This document shows positions 1 to 8,233 of a stretch of 41,239 nucleotides of DNA, piece after piece. Source of the stretch: Pelagophyceae sp. CCMP2097. Taxonomy: Eukaryota > Sar > Pelagophyceae. The number at the start of each line of letters is the position of its first letter. The first letter of the stretch is position 1. The notes beneath the pieces were generated by a model that did no database searches, was not told the origin of the DNA, and saw nothing but the letters and a program-made list of their open reading frames with translations. Location of the stretch: the NCBI GenBank assembly GCA_026770575.1, contig MU657337.1, forward strand, positions 8,185 to 49,423, written 5' to 3'. The translations under genes and the position numbers were made by a program.

Positions 1-299
1 AATCCGGTCTTCTATTCTCCCCAGCCACATTTGCGGCTTTTGCGGCTTTTGCGGCCGGCTTTTCCGACGACTTTTGCGGTGGAATTCTCGACTTCGTGAC
101 GATAATGGCATTCGACATTTGCAGCCGCGTCCACCAACGACACGGCGTCTGCCGACGATGCGACATCATTCGACTCATAATTATTATTAGCTCTATAGAT
201 CTAGAGTCTGCATTTTTAGCGATCGCGTTTTGGCGATATCAAGCAGCGCCCGGCCGGGCGGCCGGTCCAATCCACAGGACGACGCGTTGCAACACCCGT
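1..299. other. No gene seen; left edge
   Basis: I see no convincing reading frame or RNA gene here. The sequence is of mixed composition with a small run of TTTTGCGGC-type repeats near positions 32-60 and an AT-richer patch near 175-200. It may be 3' or intergenic sequence belonging to something outside the window. Confidence 0.5.
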
Positions 300-364
300 G
301 AGCTGGAATAAAGGAACATATAGGAAGATAAGTGTCCTTCAAGGCCCGGGCGACGAGGCCCGTG

Positions 365-835
365 TCCGGAAATTGGCACCCGCACCCGCACCCGTCCCTA
401 ATTTTCTCAGACCCGCACCCGCACCCGACCCCTCGGCCGCCGCACCCGCACCCGCACCCGCGGCTGAAAAGGCCGACCCGCACCCGCACCCGACCCCGGG
501 TGATGCGCGGGTGCGGGTCGCACCCGCACCCTTTTCGGGCCCTGGTTGGACCCGGACCCTTTGTCGACCCTGCCCTTGCCCGGCAATACCGTCGGCCTCT
601 GTTGCCGCTCGCGACGTCGCTATGTCGGGCCTCTTTCCTGGCGCGCGTCTATCTCCTGAACCTGGCGCTTCTGTAGCCTCGAGACCGCCGGCCCCGGGAC
701 CCGGACCCGGACCCGGACCCGAGGGCGCCGGACCCGAACTCGGACCCGGCCATGGTCTGCAACGTCGGCCGGACCCGGACCCGGACCCTACCCCAGGTCT
801 TGCGCGGGTCCGGGTCGGACCCGGACCCTTCGTCG
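365..835. repeat. Hexanucleotide repeat block, (CCCGCA)n then (CCCGGA)n
   Basis: Two adjoining arrays of a six-base unit are visible. The first, about 375-530, is built on CCCGCA. The second, about 690-835, is built on CCCGGA. Each contains a perfect 10-bp inverted repeat with a three-base centre: GGGTGCGGGT/ACCCGCACCC near 508-532 and GGGTCCGGGT/ACCCGGACCC near 807-829. Each array is followed by a similar tail reading GGACCCGGACCCTT(T/C)GTCGACCCT. The two halves therefore look like diverged copies of one unit in which the hexamer drifted from GCA to GGA. Because the unit is six bases, all frames stay open and give His-Pro or Asp-Pro repeats. I regard these as spurious rather than protein coding. 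Confidence 0.85.
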
Positions 836-1009
836 ACCCTAGAGCGCGACCACGGCGGGGCTTTCGCAGCGAGGCGCGGAGTAGTGCGTCGATCTTCGCG
901 CGCGCATCGCTGCGAGATCCGCATCGTCCGCAGCACGGAGCGTTGAAGCAGGCGCCGCGGTGACACCCAAAGCTGCTGGCCGTGTGTCACACGGTGGTGG
1001 ACCATGGAC

Positions 1010-1404
1010 CGTGGGCGAGTCGGAGGCCGCGGTCGCGACGCGCGTCGAGGGGCTTCTGCAGTCGCTCTACGCCGCCGCCGCGGACGGCGACGCCTTCGTC
1101 GGCCACTCGCACGTCTTCAGGAGGCTCTGCAGCACCGTGGGTGGGCCGCGCCTCGACGGCCCACTCAAGAGGACCCACAGGCGCCCGACTGCGCTGTTGG
1201 AAAGCTCGCCGTCGAGGCGCGTGGCCTCACCGCGACGGGAGAGCGCGGTCGCCGATCCGCAAAGCTTTCCCGCGTCCGGCCCGCGGGGCTCCCGGACGCG
1301 GGGCCGCTGAGGTCGAAATTGATTCGGTGGATCCTGGCGAGGCGCCCGTCGACGACGCCCCGTTTCATTTCGGGACCGACGCCCCCGGGCCCGCGCATCC
1401 GTGA
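1010..1404 (+). CDS. Candidate two-exon 3' part of an unknown protein
   Basis: I do not recognise this protein. The stretch ending at 1136 reads as an amphipathic helix (EAAVATRVEGLLQSLYAAAA) followed by DAFVGHSHVFRRLCST. A GTGGGT donor follows at 1137, in phase 0. A phase-0 acceptor ends at 1311 and leads into VEIDSVDPGEAPVDDAPFHF and then a TGA at 1402-1404. Residue use in both parts is protein-like, unlike the arginine-rich text of the other frames. The intron would be 175 nt and could hide another exon. No start codon is visible in frame, so the 5' end is either upstream, inside the repeat block, or lost. It could also be a gene fossil. Confidence 0.3.
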
Positions 1405-1586
1405 TCGCACACCGACCCCCGACGTGCCTCGGGGTGGCAGGACTGACAAACGATAAGTCTAACTGTACGCCCCACGGCCGAGGCGGAGATAGAAAGCGCT
1501 TCTGGTCGCGGTCGGGTGGCGGCGGCGGGGCGTCGGTCGCGGTGCGGCGGCGTGGGCGGCGCCGTCGCTCGCGGCTTGGCGCGCGT

Positions 1587-1871
1587 TTAGTCGCAGGGCG
1601 CGTCGTCGTCGGCGGCGGCGGCGGCTGCTTGGAGCGCGGCGCGTCCGGCGCGGCGCTTCGCGTCGCGCCTTTCCTTGAGGACCGTCGAGGAGACGCGGCC
1701 GCCGGCGAGGTTGCACGGCTCGCAGCGCGACGGGAAGCCGCAGGGCTTGACGCCCGAACGTGCTTTGTTCGTGTGGTACTCCGAGGCGAGAAAGTCGCGG
1801 CTGCACTCCTTGCAGTGCAGCACGATGGGCGCCTCTGCCGCGGCGTCCGCCGCGGTGCCCGCCACGTCCAT
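1587..1871 (-). CDS. Small cysteine-rich (zinc-ribbon-like) protein
   Basis: This is a single-exon frame of 94 residues from an ATG at 1871 to a TAA at 1587. The core reads HCKECSRDFLASEYH, then a basic linker, then KPCGFPSRCEPCN. That gives CxxC near residues 20-23 and a Cys followed by CxxC near 44-53. This spacing of two Cys pairs suits a zinc-binding ribbon, somewhat like Stc1-type or small stress-associated zinc domains. The tail is a basic, alanine-rich helix ending in DDDAPCD. I cannot assign a function. The 200 bases upstream of the start are AT-richer than the gene, as expected for a promoter and 5' UTR. Longer frames overlapping it on both strands are low-complexity Arg/Ala text and were discarded. 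Confidence 0.5.
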   Translation of the reverse strand: MDVAGTAADAAAEAPIVLHCKECSRDFLASEYHTNKARSGVKPCGFPSRCEPCNLAGGRVSSTVLKERRDAKRRAGRAALQAAAAAADDDAPCD

Positions 1872-2358
1872 CGCCGGGGAACGAAACGCGCGCGTCGGGC
1901 TGTTCTGGCCAATGACGCGGCTCTAATCTCCCGAATCTACGTTGAACCGATCTTTGACTTTGTGGCGCGCATGCGGCTGCTTCGCAACGTTAAAAGTTGT
2001 CACGTAGAGACAGAGTCGTGTGCATATTATAGATTTCAGTGTAAAATTCTGGTGGATATACATATATTCATATTCTGATATTCCGACGGATTTTCACGAA
2101 TCACGATTCCAGGAATTACACTGGGCTAAAGGGAGACAGATTTTGCGTCTATAAGGACGTTACTTTTTGGAGGCCTCCTTGGCGCGGCTGGCGGGAGCTG
2201 CCGGCATTCGGTCGCGGCGCCACTGCGCGCGCTGGAGAGCCACCTCGGGCACGACGCGGCGCACCAAAAATCAAGGTGCGCGGGGCCCGGAGTCGCGAGA
2301 TAAGCTCTGCGGGAGCCTGCGCTTGTTTGAGCTCTTCAGAGCTCGGCTGTTTAAGGGT
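1872..2358. other. Gene-poor interval with a possible minus-strand terminal exon
   Basis: The left part (1872-2160) is AT-rich and shows no gene. On the minus strand, bases about 2255 down to 2160 read VALQRAQWRRDRMPAAPASR, then a lysine-rich end and a TAA at 2160-2162. They are preceded by an AG that could be a splice acceptor. This looks like the last exon of a gene, but I cannot find its upstream exons and the opposite strand of the neighbouring frame starts at 2439. Treat it as a possible remnant. Confidence 0.25.
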
Positions 2359-2435
2359 CGACTTCGCGGCCTGAGAGGCGATAAACCGAGTCCATCCACG
2401 TCCTGACCATTATCGCTCCTCAGGCCGCGAAGTCG
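2359..2435. repeat. Foldback (inverted repeat) just upstream of an ATG
   Basis: The left arm from 2359 (CGACTTCGCGGCCTGAG) is repeated perfectly inverted at 2419-2435. The pairing continues inward with a few mismatches, then CGATAA against TTATCG. The total arm is about 24 bp with a loop of about 25 bases. It lies four bases before the ATG at 2439, so the hairpin would sit in the 5' leader of that frame or mark a small foldback insertion. Confidence 0.8.
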
Positions 2436-2438
2436 GCT

Positions 2439-3107
2439 ATGATCTTCGTCGAGGATCTGGACGCTGTCGTAGCCGCTCTTCATCGTCACCCGGGCAAGCT
2501 CATGTCGACGAGGCCGTGCCGGGTCCAGGCGTTCGACGATCCGGAGCGGTACTACGTGCCCCTGGTGCTCGGCATCGAGGTCTCTCTGTGGAAGAAACAC
2601 GGACGCGGTGCACTGATGAAACGGGTCAATTGTACCCGGATTGGTATCAAGGACGAATTCAAGGGCGGCACCTGGTTTTTCGTTGGTGACACGCTGCCCC
2701 CGAACCTCGTCGACTGCCACGGCAAGCAGTGCACGCGCGCGGAGGACGTTGATTTGCGCCGGAGTCTGAGCTCGGACGAGACGCGGCGGGGTACCAAACG
2801 CCCCAAGTCAAAGTCTCGTAAGTCGCAGTCCGGCGCCGAGTTCCGCGACGACGACGAGCCCATGAACGTCTCGGCCGCGCCGGCGCCGGCATTCGGCGTC
2901 GTCGGCGAAGAAGGACGATCCGACGAGGCGCTCGCCGCCGCGCCGCGCCACGGCAACCAGGACACGTCGCCCTCGTCCTCCTCGTCATGCATCTCCTGGC
3001 CGGCCTCGGGGCTGCGCGTCGCGATGGGCTGGAACCTCGACTCGGCTGGCGTGCCCGGCCTGCTGAGCGGTGTTCCAGGCGCCACGAGCACTAACGCGTT
3101 TTTGTAA
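2439..3107 (+). CDS. Hypothetical protein, 222 aa
   Basis: I do not recognise this protein. It opens with MIFVEDLDAVVAALHRHPGK. It has a folded-looking N-terminal half containing RYYVPLVLGIEVSLWKKHG and FKGGTWFFVGDTLPPNLVDC, and then a low-complexity C-terminal half rich in Ser, Asp, Arg and Ala with a run of serines near residue 180. It ends with TNAFL and a TAA. The frame is intact over 669 bases in GC-rich sequence. A fairly long frame also exists on the opposite strand, but it is less protein-like in the first half. A foldback lies directly upstream, and the following 1 kb looks repeat-derived, so it could be a captured or mobile-element-borne frame. Confidence 0.45.
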   Translation: MIFVEDLDAVVAALHRHPGKLMSTRPCRVQAFDDPERYYVPLVLGIEVSLWKKHGRGALMKRVNCTRIGIKDEFKGGTWFFVGDTLPPNLVDCHGKQCTRAEDVDLRRSLSSDETRRGTKRPKSKSRKSQSGAEFRDDDEPMNVSAAPAPAFGVVGEEGRSDEALAAAPRHGNQDTSPSSSSSCISWPASGLRVAMGWNLDSAGVPGLLSGVPGATSTNAFL

Positions 3108-3640
3108 CTCCATGTGCTCGTTAGTTCGGATTAAGTTCAATCTCTATTTGTCCAACGAAATCCCAAACGGATTCCTTAAAACCTTGATCTTTTTCCAGTG
3201 TTACATGTAATTCGCGGGAACTTTGGTGAAAGCCGAAACTTGAAGTATCCGTACCGAAATTTGAAGAACCAGAAAGTCGAAACTTGAAAAATACAGAGCA
3301 GCAATTGGTAGCAGAACCCGAAAACAGGAAGCAAGCAAGGAACATGCCCGACGCGGAGTCGAACCGGCCGGCGGCGAACGTGCGCCCCCCTCCCGAGATG
3401 CATGCGTCTCGCTGCGTCGGTGCTTTGCGCGTCGGTGGTTCAAGCCGTCTCGTCAGGCCGCGAAGAAACAAAAGTTCGCCGGGAAGGCCGACAATGCCTC
3501 ACGTTCCGCGCAGACGGTGCGCCGAGATCCCTTCGACTCCCCGCATCGGTGGAACGGCCTCGCGCCCAGCGAAGAGATGCGTCGGCGGTCCTCGTTGGTC
3601 GACGCCGTTTGGTCAGGCCACCGGGGCGCACGGTGTCGCG
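3108..3640. other. No clear gene; AT-rich stretch
   Basis: Bases 3110-3320 are AT-rich, with loose repeats of GAAACTTGAAG near 3233-3290. No frame with a protein-like composition is present. Bases 3320-3640 are GC-rich, with competing open frames on both strands and no recognisable product. Confidence 0.4.
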
Positions 3641-3689
3641 CGCGTCGACGCCACCGACACCTTTGCGTTCGACGCCACGTTGCGCGACG

Positions 3690-4110
3690 CCGCGTCGCCC
3701 GACACCGCGCCGTAGCGCCAAACGCCCGGAACCAGGCCCAGTTTTGCTCGAAGGACCAGTGACGTGACCCGCTTCTCTTATGTAGGCCCGTGGAAAAGCG
3801 CCACAAATGCGTGGACGCGAACAAAACGTTCGCCGTGACGCGGACCGTCACTGAGGACGAGCCGGCGACCGAAAAAGACCCGGCGCCCGCGGGCGACGCC
3901 ACGTCCGACGCGAAGACGTCCGGCGCCAAGACGCACGACGCCCAAACACCCGACTCGGACGAACACGCCAAAGCGACGCCCGCCAGGGCGCCCGCCAAGG
4001 CGCCGGCCGCCACCCTATATGGGCCATCGGGCCACCCGCATCGCCACCCCGCCGACGCGGCCACCTCGAGCGCTGCGGCTCAGTGCGGGTACCCCGCGAT
4101 ATCGCGATGG
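3690..4110 (+). pseudogene. Candidate exons, possibly a decayed MYND-type zinc finger
   Basis: Plus-strand text reads APNARNQAQFCSKDQ up to 3758. After a very short putative intron (3759-3785, 27 nt, GT...TAG, phase 2 on both sides) it continues as PVEKRHKCVDANKTFAVTRT and then an Asp/Ala/Thr/Lys-rich tail to about 4100. The segment FCSKDQ...EKRHKC resembles the second half of a MYND zinc finger (YCS..CQ...W..H...C). However, the second-pair cysteine after CSKD, the tryptophan and the upstream Cys pair are missing. I read this as a fossil or a strongly diverged domain. It stops where the inverted-repeat element at 4114 begins, suggesting disruption by an insertion. The family assignment is weak. 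Confidence 0.3.
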
Positions 4111-4113
4111 TAC

Positions 4114-4588
4114 AATGGAAGGCAATTTAAGAACAGGCCAAGCGGGAAAAAAAAATCAGCGGTCGGACGGCGGCGACGATGGTGTGTTATATGGTGTCAG
4201 AGGGCGCGTATGGGTCCCCTCCAGCCACCTGCAAATCATGGGGTCCATTGAGGTCCTCTGTGAGGACTTGACCACAGGCGAAACGAAGTCGGGTCTGTAG
4301 CTCCAAAAAAAAACGGCAATATAAAAACCGGCCGCTTAAGGCGCCTCTGCGGCGTGTATACGTGCCAATACGCCAACCCAGTCTCTTAAATCGAATTGCG
4401 GAGCGTTTGGTCGCGACAGAGGCGCCGAGAACGCTCTGAAAAACTAGTCTGTAGCTCTGAAAACAGTATATAGCTCTGAAAAACTAGTTCATGACCGCGC
4501 GCGGCGGCCCAAAAGCGCACGGACGCGCGCGTCGAAAATTTTCGCGAACGGTTCTTAAATTGCCATGGTTCTTAAATTGCCTTTCATT
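4114..4588. mobile_element. MITE-like element with terminal inverted repeats
   Basis: The left end (4114-4134) and the right end (4568-4588) are inverted copies of AATGNAAGGCAATTTAAGAAC with one mismatch. The perfect core is the 16 bp AAGGCAATTTAAGAAC. Just inside the right end the subterminal motif GGTTCTTAAATTGCCAT is present as a tandem pair (about 4551-4581). Inside are other short AT-rich repeats, including GCTCTGAAAAACTAGT twice (about 4433 and 4474). I could not find a convincing target-site duplication. The interior encodes nothing I recognise, so if mobile it is non-autonomous. Confidence 0.55.
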
Positions 4589-4695
4589 CTATGTTAATCC
4601 TTTCGGTTGTGTCTCAAACAGAGCCTCACGTGGCCACGCAGCCAAGGATTTCTTCAAACCTTTGGTTGGCTCACCAACAAAGCGGCCGCGCTTCA

Positions 4696-4697
<2 letters not shown>

Positions 4698-4727
<30 letters not shown>

Positions 4728-4728
4728 T
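4698..4728 (+). repeat. (CGA)n trinucleotide tract
   Basis: About ten uninterrupted CGA units occur here. In one plus-strand frame this gives poly-Asp, in the minus strand poly-Arg. It is a simple microsatellite and I do not link it to a gene. Confidence 0.9.
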
Positions 4729-4881
4729 AAAACGACCGACCAAAATCAATCCTCCGACCGACACGCCGAAGCGCATGGACTGATAGGGGTCGCCGGGCTT
4801 CGGGGCTGGTGGATACTGGAAAGTCGGCACGGGATATCCGGATGGTTCGTTGTTGCTGGCGCGTGTACTGGAACGAGTGGG

Positions 4882-4943
4882 CAGTGGCAAAGGGTAGTTC
4901 CGACGGGTCGTGCAGTGGCTAAGGGTAGCTCCGACGGGTCGTG
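4882..4943 (+). repeat. 31-bp direct tandem duplication
   Basis: The unit beginning CAGTGGCAAAGGGTAGTTCC at 4882 is repeated immediately at 4913 with two substitutions (CAGTGGCTAAGGGTAGCTCC). Both copies end in GACGGGTCGTG. It looks like a recent local duplication. Confidence 0.9.
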
Positions 4944-5469
4944 CCCACCGTGATAGTCGAAGCCCCCCTCTTCGATCAAGTAGTTTTCTTACCCCATCCC
5001 GTCGAGTTGATCTCTGTGGCTCCTTGTCTGACTGTGCTCGTCCACGCCCTGCTCGTCCACGACACGCGTCGCGTAAGCCACCCTCCCGTCGAGTTGAAGT
5101 CACCAACGGACAGCTCCGTCCAACGGACGCCTAGCGGTCTTATCCGCGTTGACAGTGGAAGCTATGGAGCTGATTTCGATGCCATCGTACGGTCCCTTGT
5201 CTGGTCTATGTACAGCCCCAAAACACTAGCTCTAGGGGCACTGCGCGCCCCTACAAGACCACCAAGGCGGCTACAGCCCAGCTGTTGACATTGATATCTA
5301 TCGTTTTTTGTATAAAGTATATCGCATCCGTGCTAAGTTGGTTGATCCGACTAGGCCAGGGAAAGGTCCTCCTGGACTAGATGGCGGCCCCTCCGGCTTG
5401 CCTGCCCTGTAATTTATTACTATTATTTATTATTATTATTTATTATGGTCGTAAGTCGGTCAAATCGTC

Positions 5470-5548
5470 GAATGGTATTCATTCTCTTGCGCCAGGAGGT
5501 TGCCATGGACCTCCTCTAGTCGGGCGTCACAGAGAATGAATACCATTC
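5470..5548. repeat. Nested foldback hairpin
   Basis: An outer 18-bp perfect inverted repeat, GAATGGTATTCATTCTCT at 5470-5487 against its complement at 5531-5548, encloses a second 7-bp stem. The inner stem is AGGAGGT at 5494-5500 with ACCTCCT at 5509-5515, around a loop containing CCATGG. The outer arm itself contains the near-palindrome GAATGGTATTC. It could be a small foldback element, a cruciform or an RNA hairpin. Confidence 0.85.
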
Positions 5549-5913
5549 CGACATTTTATCAAGAGACTTGCCATTCCCGTGTGGGTGCTTCGTATAAAAG
5601 GCCAATACGTGCCTCTTGAGAGCCAAGAAGATGGGCATGTGCGTTGCCAACGCCATGGCATCGACTTCCACAGCGGTTACGAGCGCAAACATCCAAAAGC
5701 AAGTCGTACAGGACGCCCCATAGATTGTCAAAATATCTCAATAAGTACCCAATTCGGATTTTATCAATTGGTTTTACTACCTTTTTTGATGAGCTGACAC
5801 TCGTAAAATCAGGTTTTGAAACGGCCGTGGTCGTACGTCTCCCGACCTCGTCTCCCGACCTCGGGCGAGGCTTTAAATCAGACCCCCCCATGTGGATTTT
5901 ATAACTTCCTTAT
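5549..5913. other. No assignable gene
   Basis: Overlapping frames exist on both strands, for example minus-strand text with KKVVKPIDKIRIGYLLRYF, but I recognise no family and see no splice structure that joins them. The short direct repeat TCTCCCGACCTCG occurs twice in a row near 5838-5864. Composition is more AT-rich than the gene-dense half of the window. Confidence 0.4.
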
Positions 5914-5917
5914 TTTC

Positions 5918-5982
5918 GAGGACCCGAAGGATCCTTGCCGTTTAATCAACGTCAGTTTACGGCGAGGGCCCTTCGGGTCCTT
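5918..5982. repeat. Imperfect foldback
   Basis: GAGGACCCGAAGGATCC near 5918 is followed about 25 bases later by an inverted copy, GGGCCCTTCGGGTCC, ending near 5981. Arms are about 20 bp with three mismatches and contain the shared core GGACCCGAAGG. A pyrimidine-rich microsatellite follows. Confidence 0.7.
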
Positions 5983-6017
5983 TGAGAGAAGGATTGATTT
6001 TATTACCAGGGGTAATT

Positions 6018-6060
6018 TTGTCTGTCCGTCTGTCCGTCCGTCCGTCTGTCTGTCCGTCCA
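6018..6060 (+). repeat. (GTCC/GTCT)n tetranucleotide tract
   Basis: About ten tetranucleotide units alternate between GTCT and GTCC. This is a simple repeat without coding value. Confidence 0.9.
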
Positions 6061-6124
6061 CGGGTAAATCCGTGAGGTTCCGCCTTCGTGAGGAAAGGGC
6101 AGCAACTCGGTCGATTCAGCGATT

Positions 6125-6233
6125 GGTGGTTGATGTGATCGCTAAAATTGGGAGTGGAGGTCGAGCAGGAGCCTCATTGGAATCATCATAGAACAAGAAG
6201 GTGGTCACAGGTTCGAATCTGGTCTGCCGCAAA
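6125..6233 (+). mobile_element. SINE-like insertion with Pol III B-box and target duplication
   Basis: A 109-bp segment is flanked by the perfect 11-bp direct repeat ATTCAGCGATT at 6114-6124 and 6234-6244, as left by target-primed insertion. Inside, at 6210-6219, is GGTTCGAATC, an excellent match to the tRNA T-loop/B-box of RNA polymerase III promoters. The element ends with CTGCCGC and a short A run directly before the second repeat. I could not fold the segment into a functional tRNA: the acceptor and D arms pair poorly and the A-box is degenerate. A tRNA-derived SINE fragment is the best reading. Confidence 0.6.
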
Positions 6234-6268
6234 ATTCAGCGATTAGTTAAATAATTTTAATCATATTA

Positions 6269-6847
6269 GAGAGGTTCACTTTTTTCTACCTATTTAGAAA
6301 CTGGTTAGAAACTCGTGTAATTGCGTCAAACCAGTTAGAAACTAGTTAGAAACTCCAGATTTCTACCTGGCAGGTAGAAAATTCGAGTTTCTAACTAGTT
6401 AGAAACTCGTGTATTTGCGTCGAACTGACCTTGCATAACAGGAAAAGAGAGGGTTGAACGGACTTATCGCGAACGCCCGTGGGCGGGGCGCGCCCAGGTC
6501 CGCCGCGCAGCGCGCGCGCGACGCGCGGCGGTGCCGGCGCGCCGCCAAAGCGGGGGAGGCGGCCGATCGTGCCGCGGCCTCCATCGAGGCGCCCGCGGCC
6601 GGTCGATTGGGGGCCGTTGACTCGCCGTTGAATGCAAGTGCGTTATATTTTCCTTCGTCGAGTCTGACGGATCTGAGCGCGCGGGGCGCATCGGCCGGAG
6701 AAGGAGATGCGCGCAGCCCGGTCGGCTTGGCTCTAACTCCATAAAGTTGTTCTAACTATCGCCTGAACCCCGAGGTTCACTTTTTCTAACCAGTTTCTAG
6801 TTAGAAACTGGTCGAGTTAGAAACTGGTTAGAAAAAGTGAACCTCCC
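6269..6847. mobile_element. MITE with terminal inverted repeats, 5-bp TSD and GC-rich core
   Basis: The left end begins GAGAGGTTCACTTTTTT and the right end is its inverse (AAAAAGTGAACCTCCC), giving a terminal repeat G(A/G)GAGGTTCACTTTTT. Immediately outside, TATTA occurs at 6264-6268 and again at 6848-6852, a 5-bp target-site duplication. Subterminal regions carry many copies of GTTAGAAACT in both orientations, and the right end (6773-6845) is a near-perfect hairpin. The interior (about 6450-6740) is abruptly GC-rich, unlike the AT-rich ends. It carries an open frame of 96 residues (6454-6744) of Ala/Arg-rich text that I do not trust as a gene. It may be captured host sequence. Superfamily not assigned. 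Confidence 0.75.
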
Positions 6848-6852
6848 TATTA

Positions 6853-7216
6853 TTAAAACAATTTACGTGGGCATTGCAATGGGATTTGTCTGTATCCTCC
6901 GCTCGAAGTCGGGTCTTCCGTGTGCCTCCGGCGCGCGCGCTCTTGTAATAACCTCATTGATCTGCTGATCGAAACCACCGTGTACAAAGACTCACAAAGT
7001 CGAGAAGGGTTTCGGAGAGTAGTTTCCGGTACCGAGACCGGTACAATCGTTCCAAATAGTAGCGAACGGCCCGCGACCACGGCGTCCCGAGCCCGGCGCG
7101 CAACGCAAGACGGCGGCCTGCGGCATGGTCAGTCGCGCAGAACTTTGACAGAAGTCGGTCTGCGGCTAATTGGAGAGCCTCACTCTTCCATCGCATGCTC
7201 AGACGGCCTCCTCTAG
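6853..7216. other. No gene seen; may contain the 5' exon of the next gene
   Basis: Nothing here is clearly coding. The last 60 bases, ending in CTCCTCTAG at 7216, look like the 3' end of an intron feeding the exon at 7217. An upstream exon for that gene should therefore lie in or before this stretch, but I could not place it. Confidence 0.4.
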
Positions 7217-7984
7217 GCCCACCGCGGGCGCTTCGACCCGGCCAACCTGCTCAAGAAGAAGGAGAAGCGCCTCGCCGTGCCGCGCGTCGAGGCCTGGATC
7301 AACGTGCGTGACGATGGGAGGTTTCGACGGCAGCCGCGCGGGGCACGAAAAAGACCTCTAGAGGGTCCGCGCACCTCTCTGTCAAAGGCATACGCTTATA
7401 CGCAGGCGCGTTTACCCGAGTCCATGCGCGACCTCGTGGCGCTCGGCCGGCTGCGCATCTCGATCAGAGAAGTGTACTGCGGCGACCCAGCCTGCGCGCC
7501 TGTCGACACCGTAATCGAGTTCACCTTCGACGGCACCATACGTGCGCACGATGCGGCGGTGGTTGAGTGTTGATCGGTGCATTAGGCGGCGAGGTGGGCT
7601 TGCCTTACGAGGTGGATCAGCTCCAAAAGGAGGACTTTGTGGAGACGCTGCCGCCCGACGACGTCCTCCAGGACTGGGCGCGCGGCAAGGAGACGGCGCG
7701 TGTCTCTGGGTGGCATAGCGCTGGCATACCGCGGACTCTAGGTGTGGCCCCCCGAAGTCGAAGTGCCTCAAAACGTGCCTCTGCGCTTTTTGGAGCAGGC
7801 GCGCGTGGAATGTTGCGTCGGACGCGACGAGTGGCTCGCGGGCAACGTCGTCAAGCTCTGGTACCGCGAGCCCGGGTTCCCGCCTGGGTTCTTCGCGCCC
7901 TATCAAGTCCACTTGGACGACGGCCGCCTCATCTTTGCGCCGGAGGACTCCGAGCGATGCATCCGAGTCGAGCAAACCGCCTGA
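7217..7984 (+). CDS. Unknown algal protein with a C-terminal APYQV.LDDGRLIFAP module (5' end missing)
   Basis: Four exons fit with matched phases: 7217-7303, 7406-7541, 7586-7701 and 7742-7984. The introns are 102, 44 and 40 nt, with donors GTGCGT, GTGCGC and GTCTCT. The protein (193 residues visible) reads RFDPANLLKKKEKRL near its start, then SMRDLVALGRLRISIREVYC, then YEVDQLQKEDFVETLPPDDV, and finally a compact domain with VECCVGRDEWLAGNVVKLWY and APYQVHLDDGRLIFAPEDSE to the stop. From memory, the last module recurs in many predicted proteins of GC-rich marine algae, but I know of no established function. No start codon is visible. The gene converges on the dynein gene 243 bp away. Intron 1 is a multiple of three and would be read through if retained. 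Confidence 0.7.
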
Positions 7985-8188
7985 CGCACGCGCGCGGCGC
8001 CCTCAAAAGCTGTCGCGCATCTTGACGCTTTCGCACAAGAACGAGCGCCCCCGTGGCGCCAGGCTTGTTCAATCCGTTTTGTGACGGCGCCTCCCGGCCC
8101 TGTCTTGTGAATGTCCCTCTGGAATCGTAACTAAACCCTGTCGGTTTGCCCCGCGCGGGCTCCCGGGGCAAAATCAATCAAAGTGGGT

Positions 8189-8233
8189 TTACATCACACA
8201 CACTGTGTTAGTCGACATCACACACAATTAGTC
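8189..8233 (+). repeat. Short tandem repeat at the convergent 3' ends
   Basis: ACATCACACACA...TTAGTCG occurs twice in tandem (24 and 20 bases). The right copy overlaps the dynein stop codon at 8228-8230. This is the only structure I see in the 243-bp intergenic gap. Confidence 0.7.

Larger units (their letters stand above)
4594..5469. other. Gene-poor repeat-rich interval
   Basis: Several frames are open on both strands but none is recognisable. The interval holds a (CGA)n run, a 31-bp tandem duplication, two copies of CCCGTCGAGTTGA (near 4999 and 5086) and an AT-rich (ATT)n-like tract near 5411-5447. A minus-strand frame with DYHGGHDPSELPLATARPVG is built across the tandem duplication and I do not trust it as a gene. 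Confidence 0.4.

Noticed and set aside
298..963. Long plus-strand frame rich in Ala-Pro, His-Pro and Asp-Pro repeats
   Set aside because: It is a translation of six-base repeats, which stay open in all frames. Both strands and other frames give equally long text, and there is no non-repetitive domain.
6150..6233. A functional tRNA gene around GGTTCGAATC
   Set aside because: The T-arm is good but the acceptor and D arms do not pair, no anticodon arm is evident, and direct repeats flank the segment. A SINE-like element fits better.
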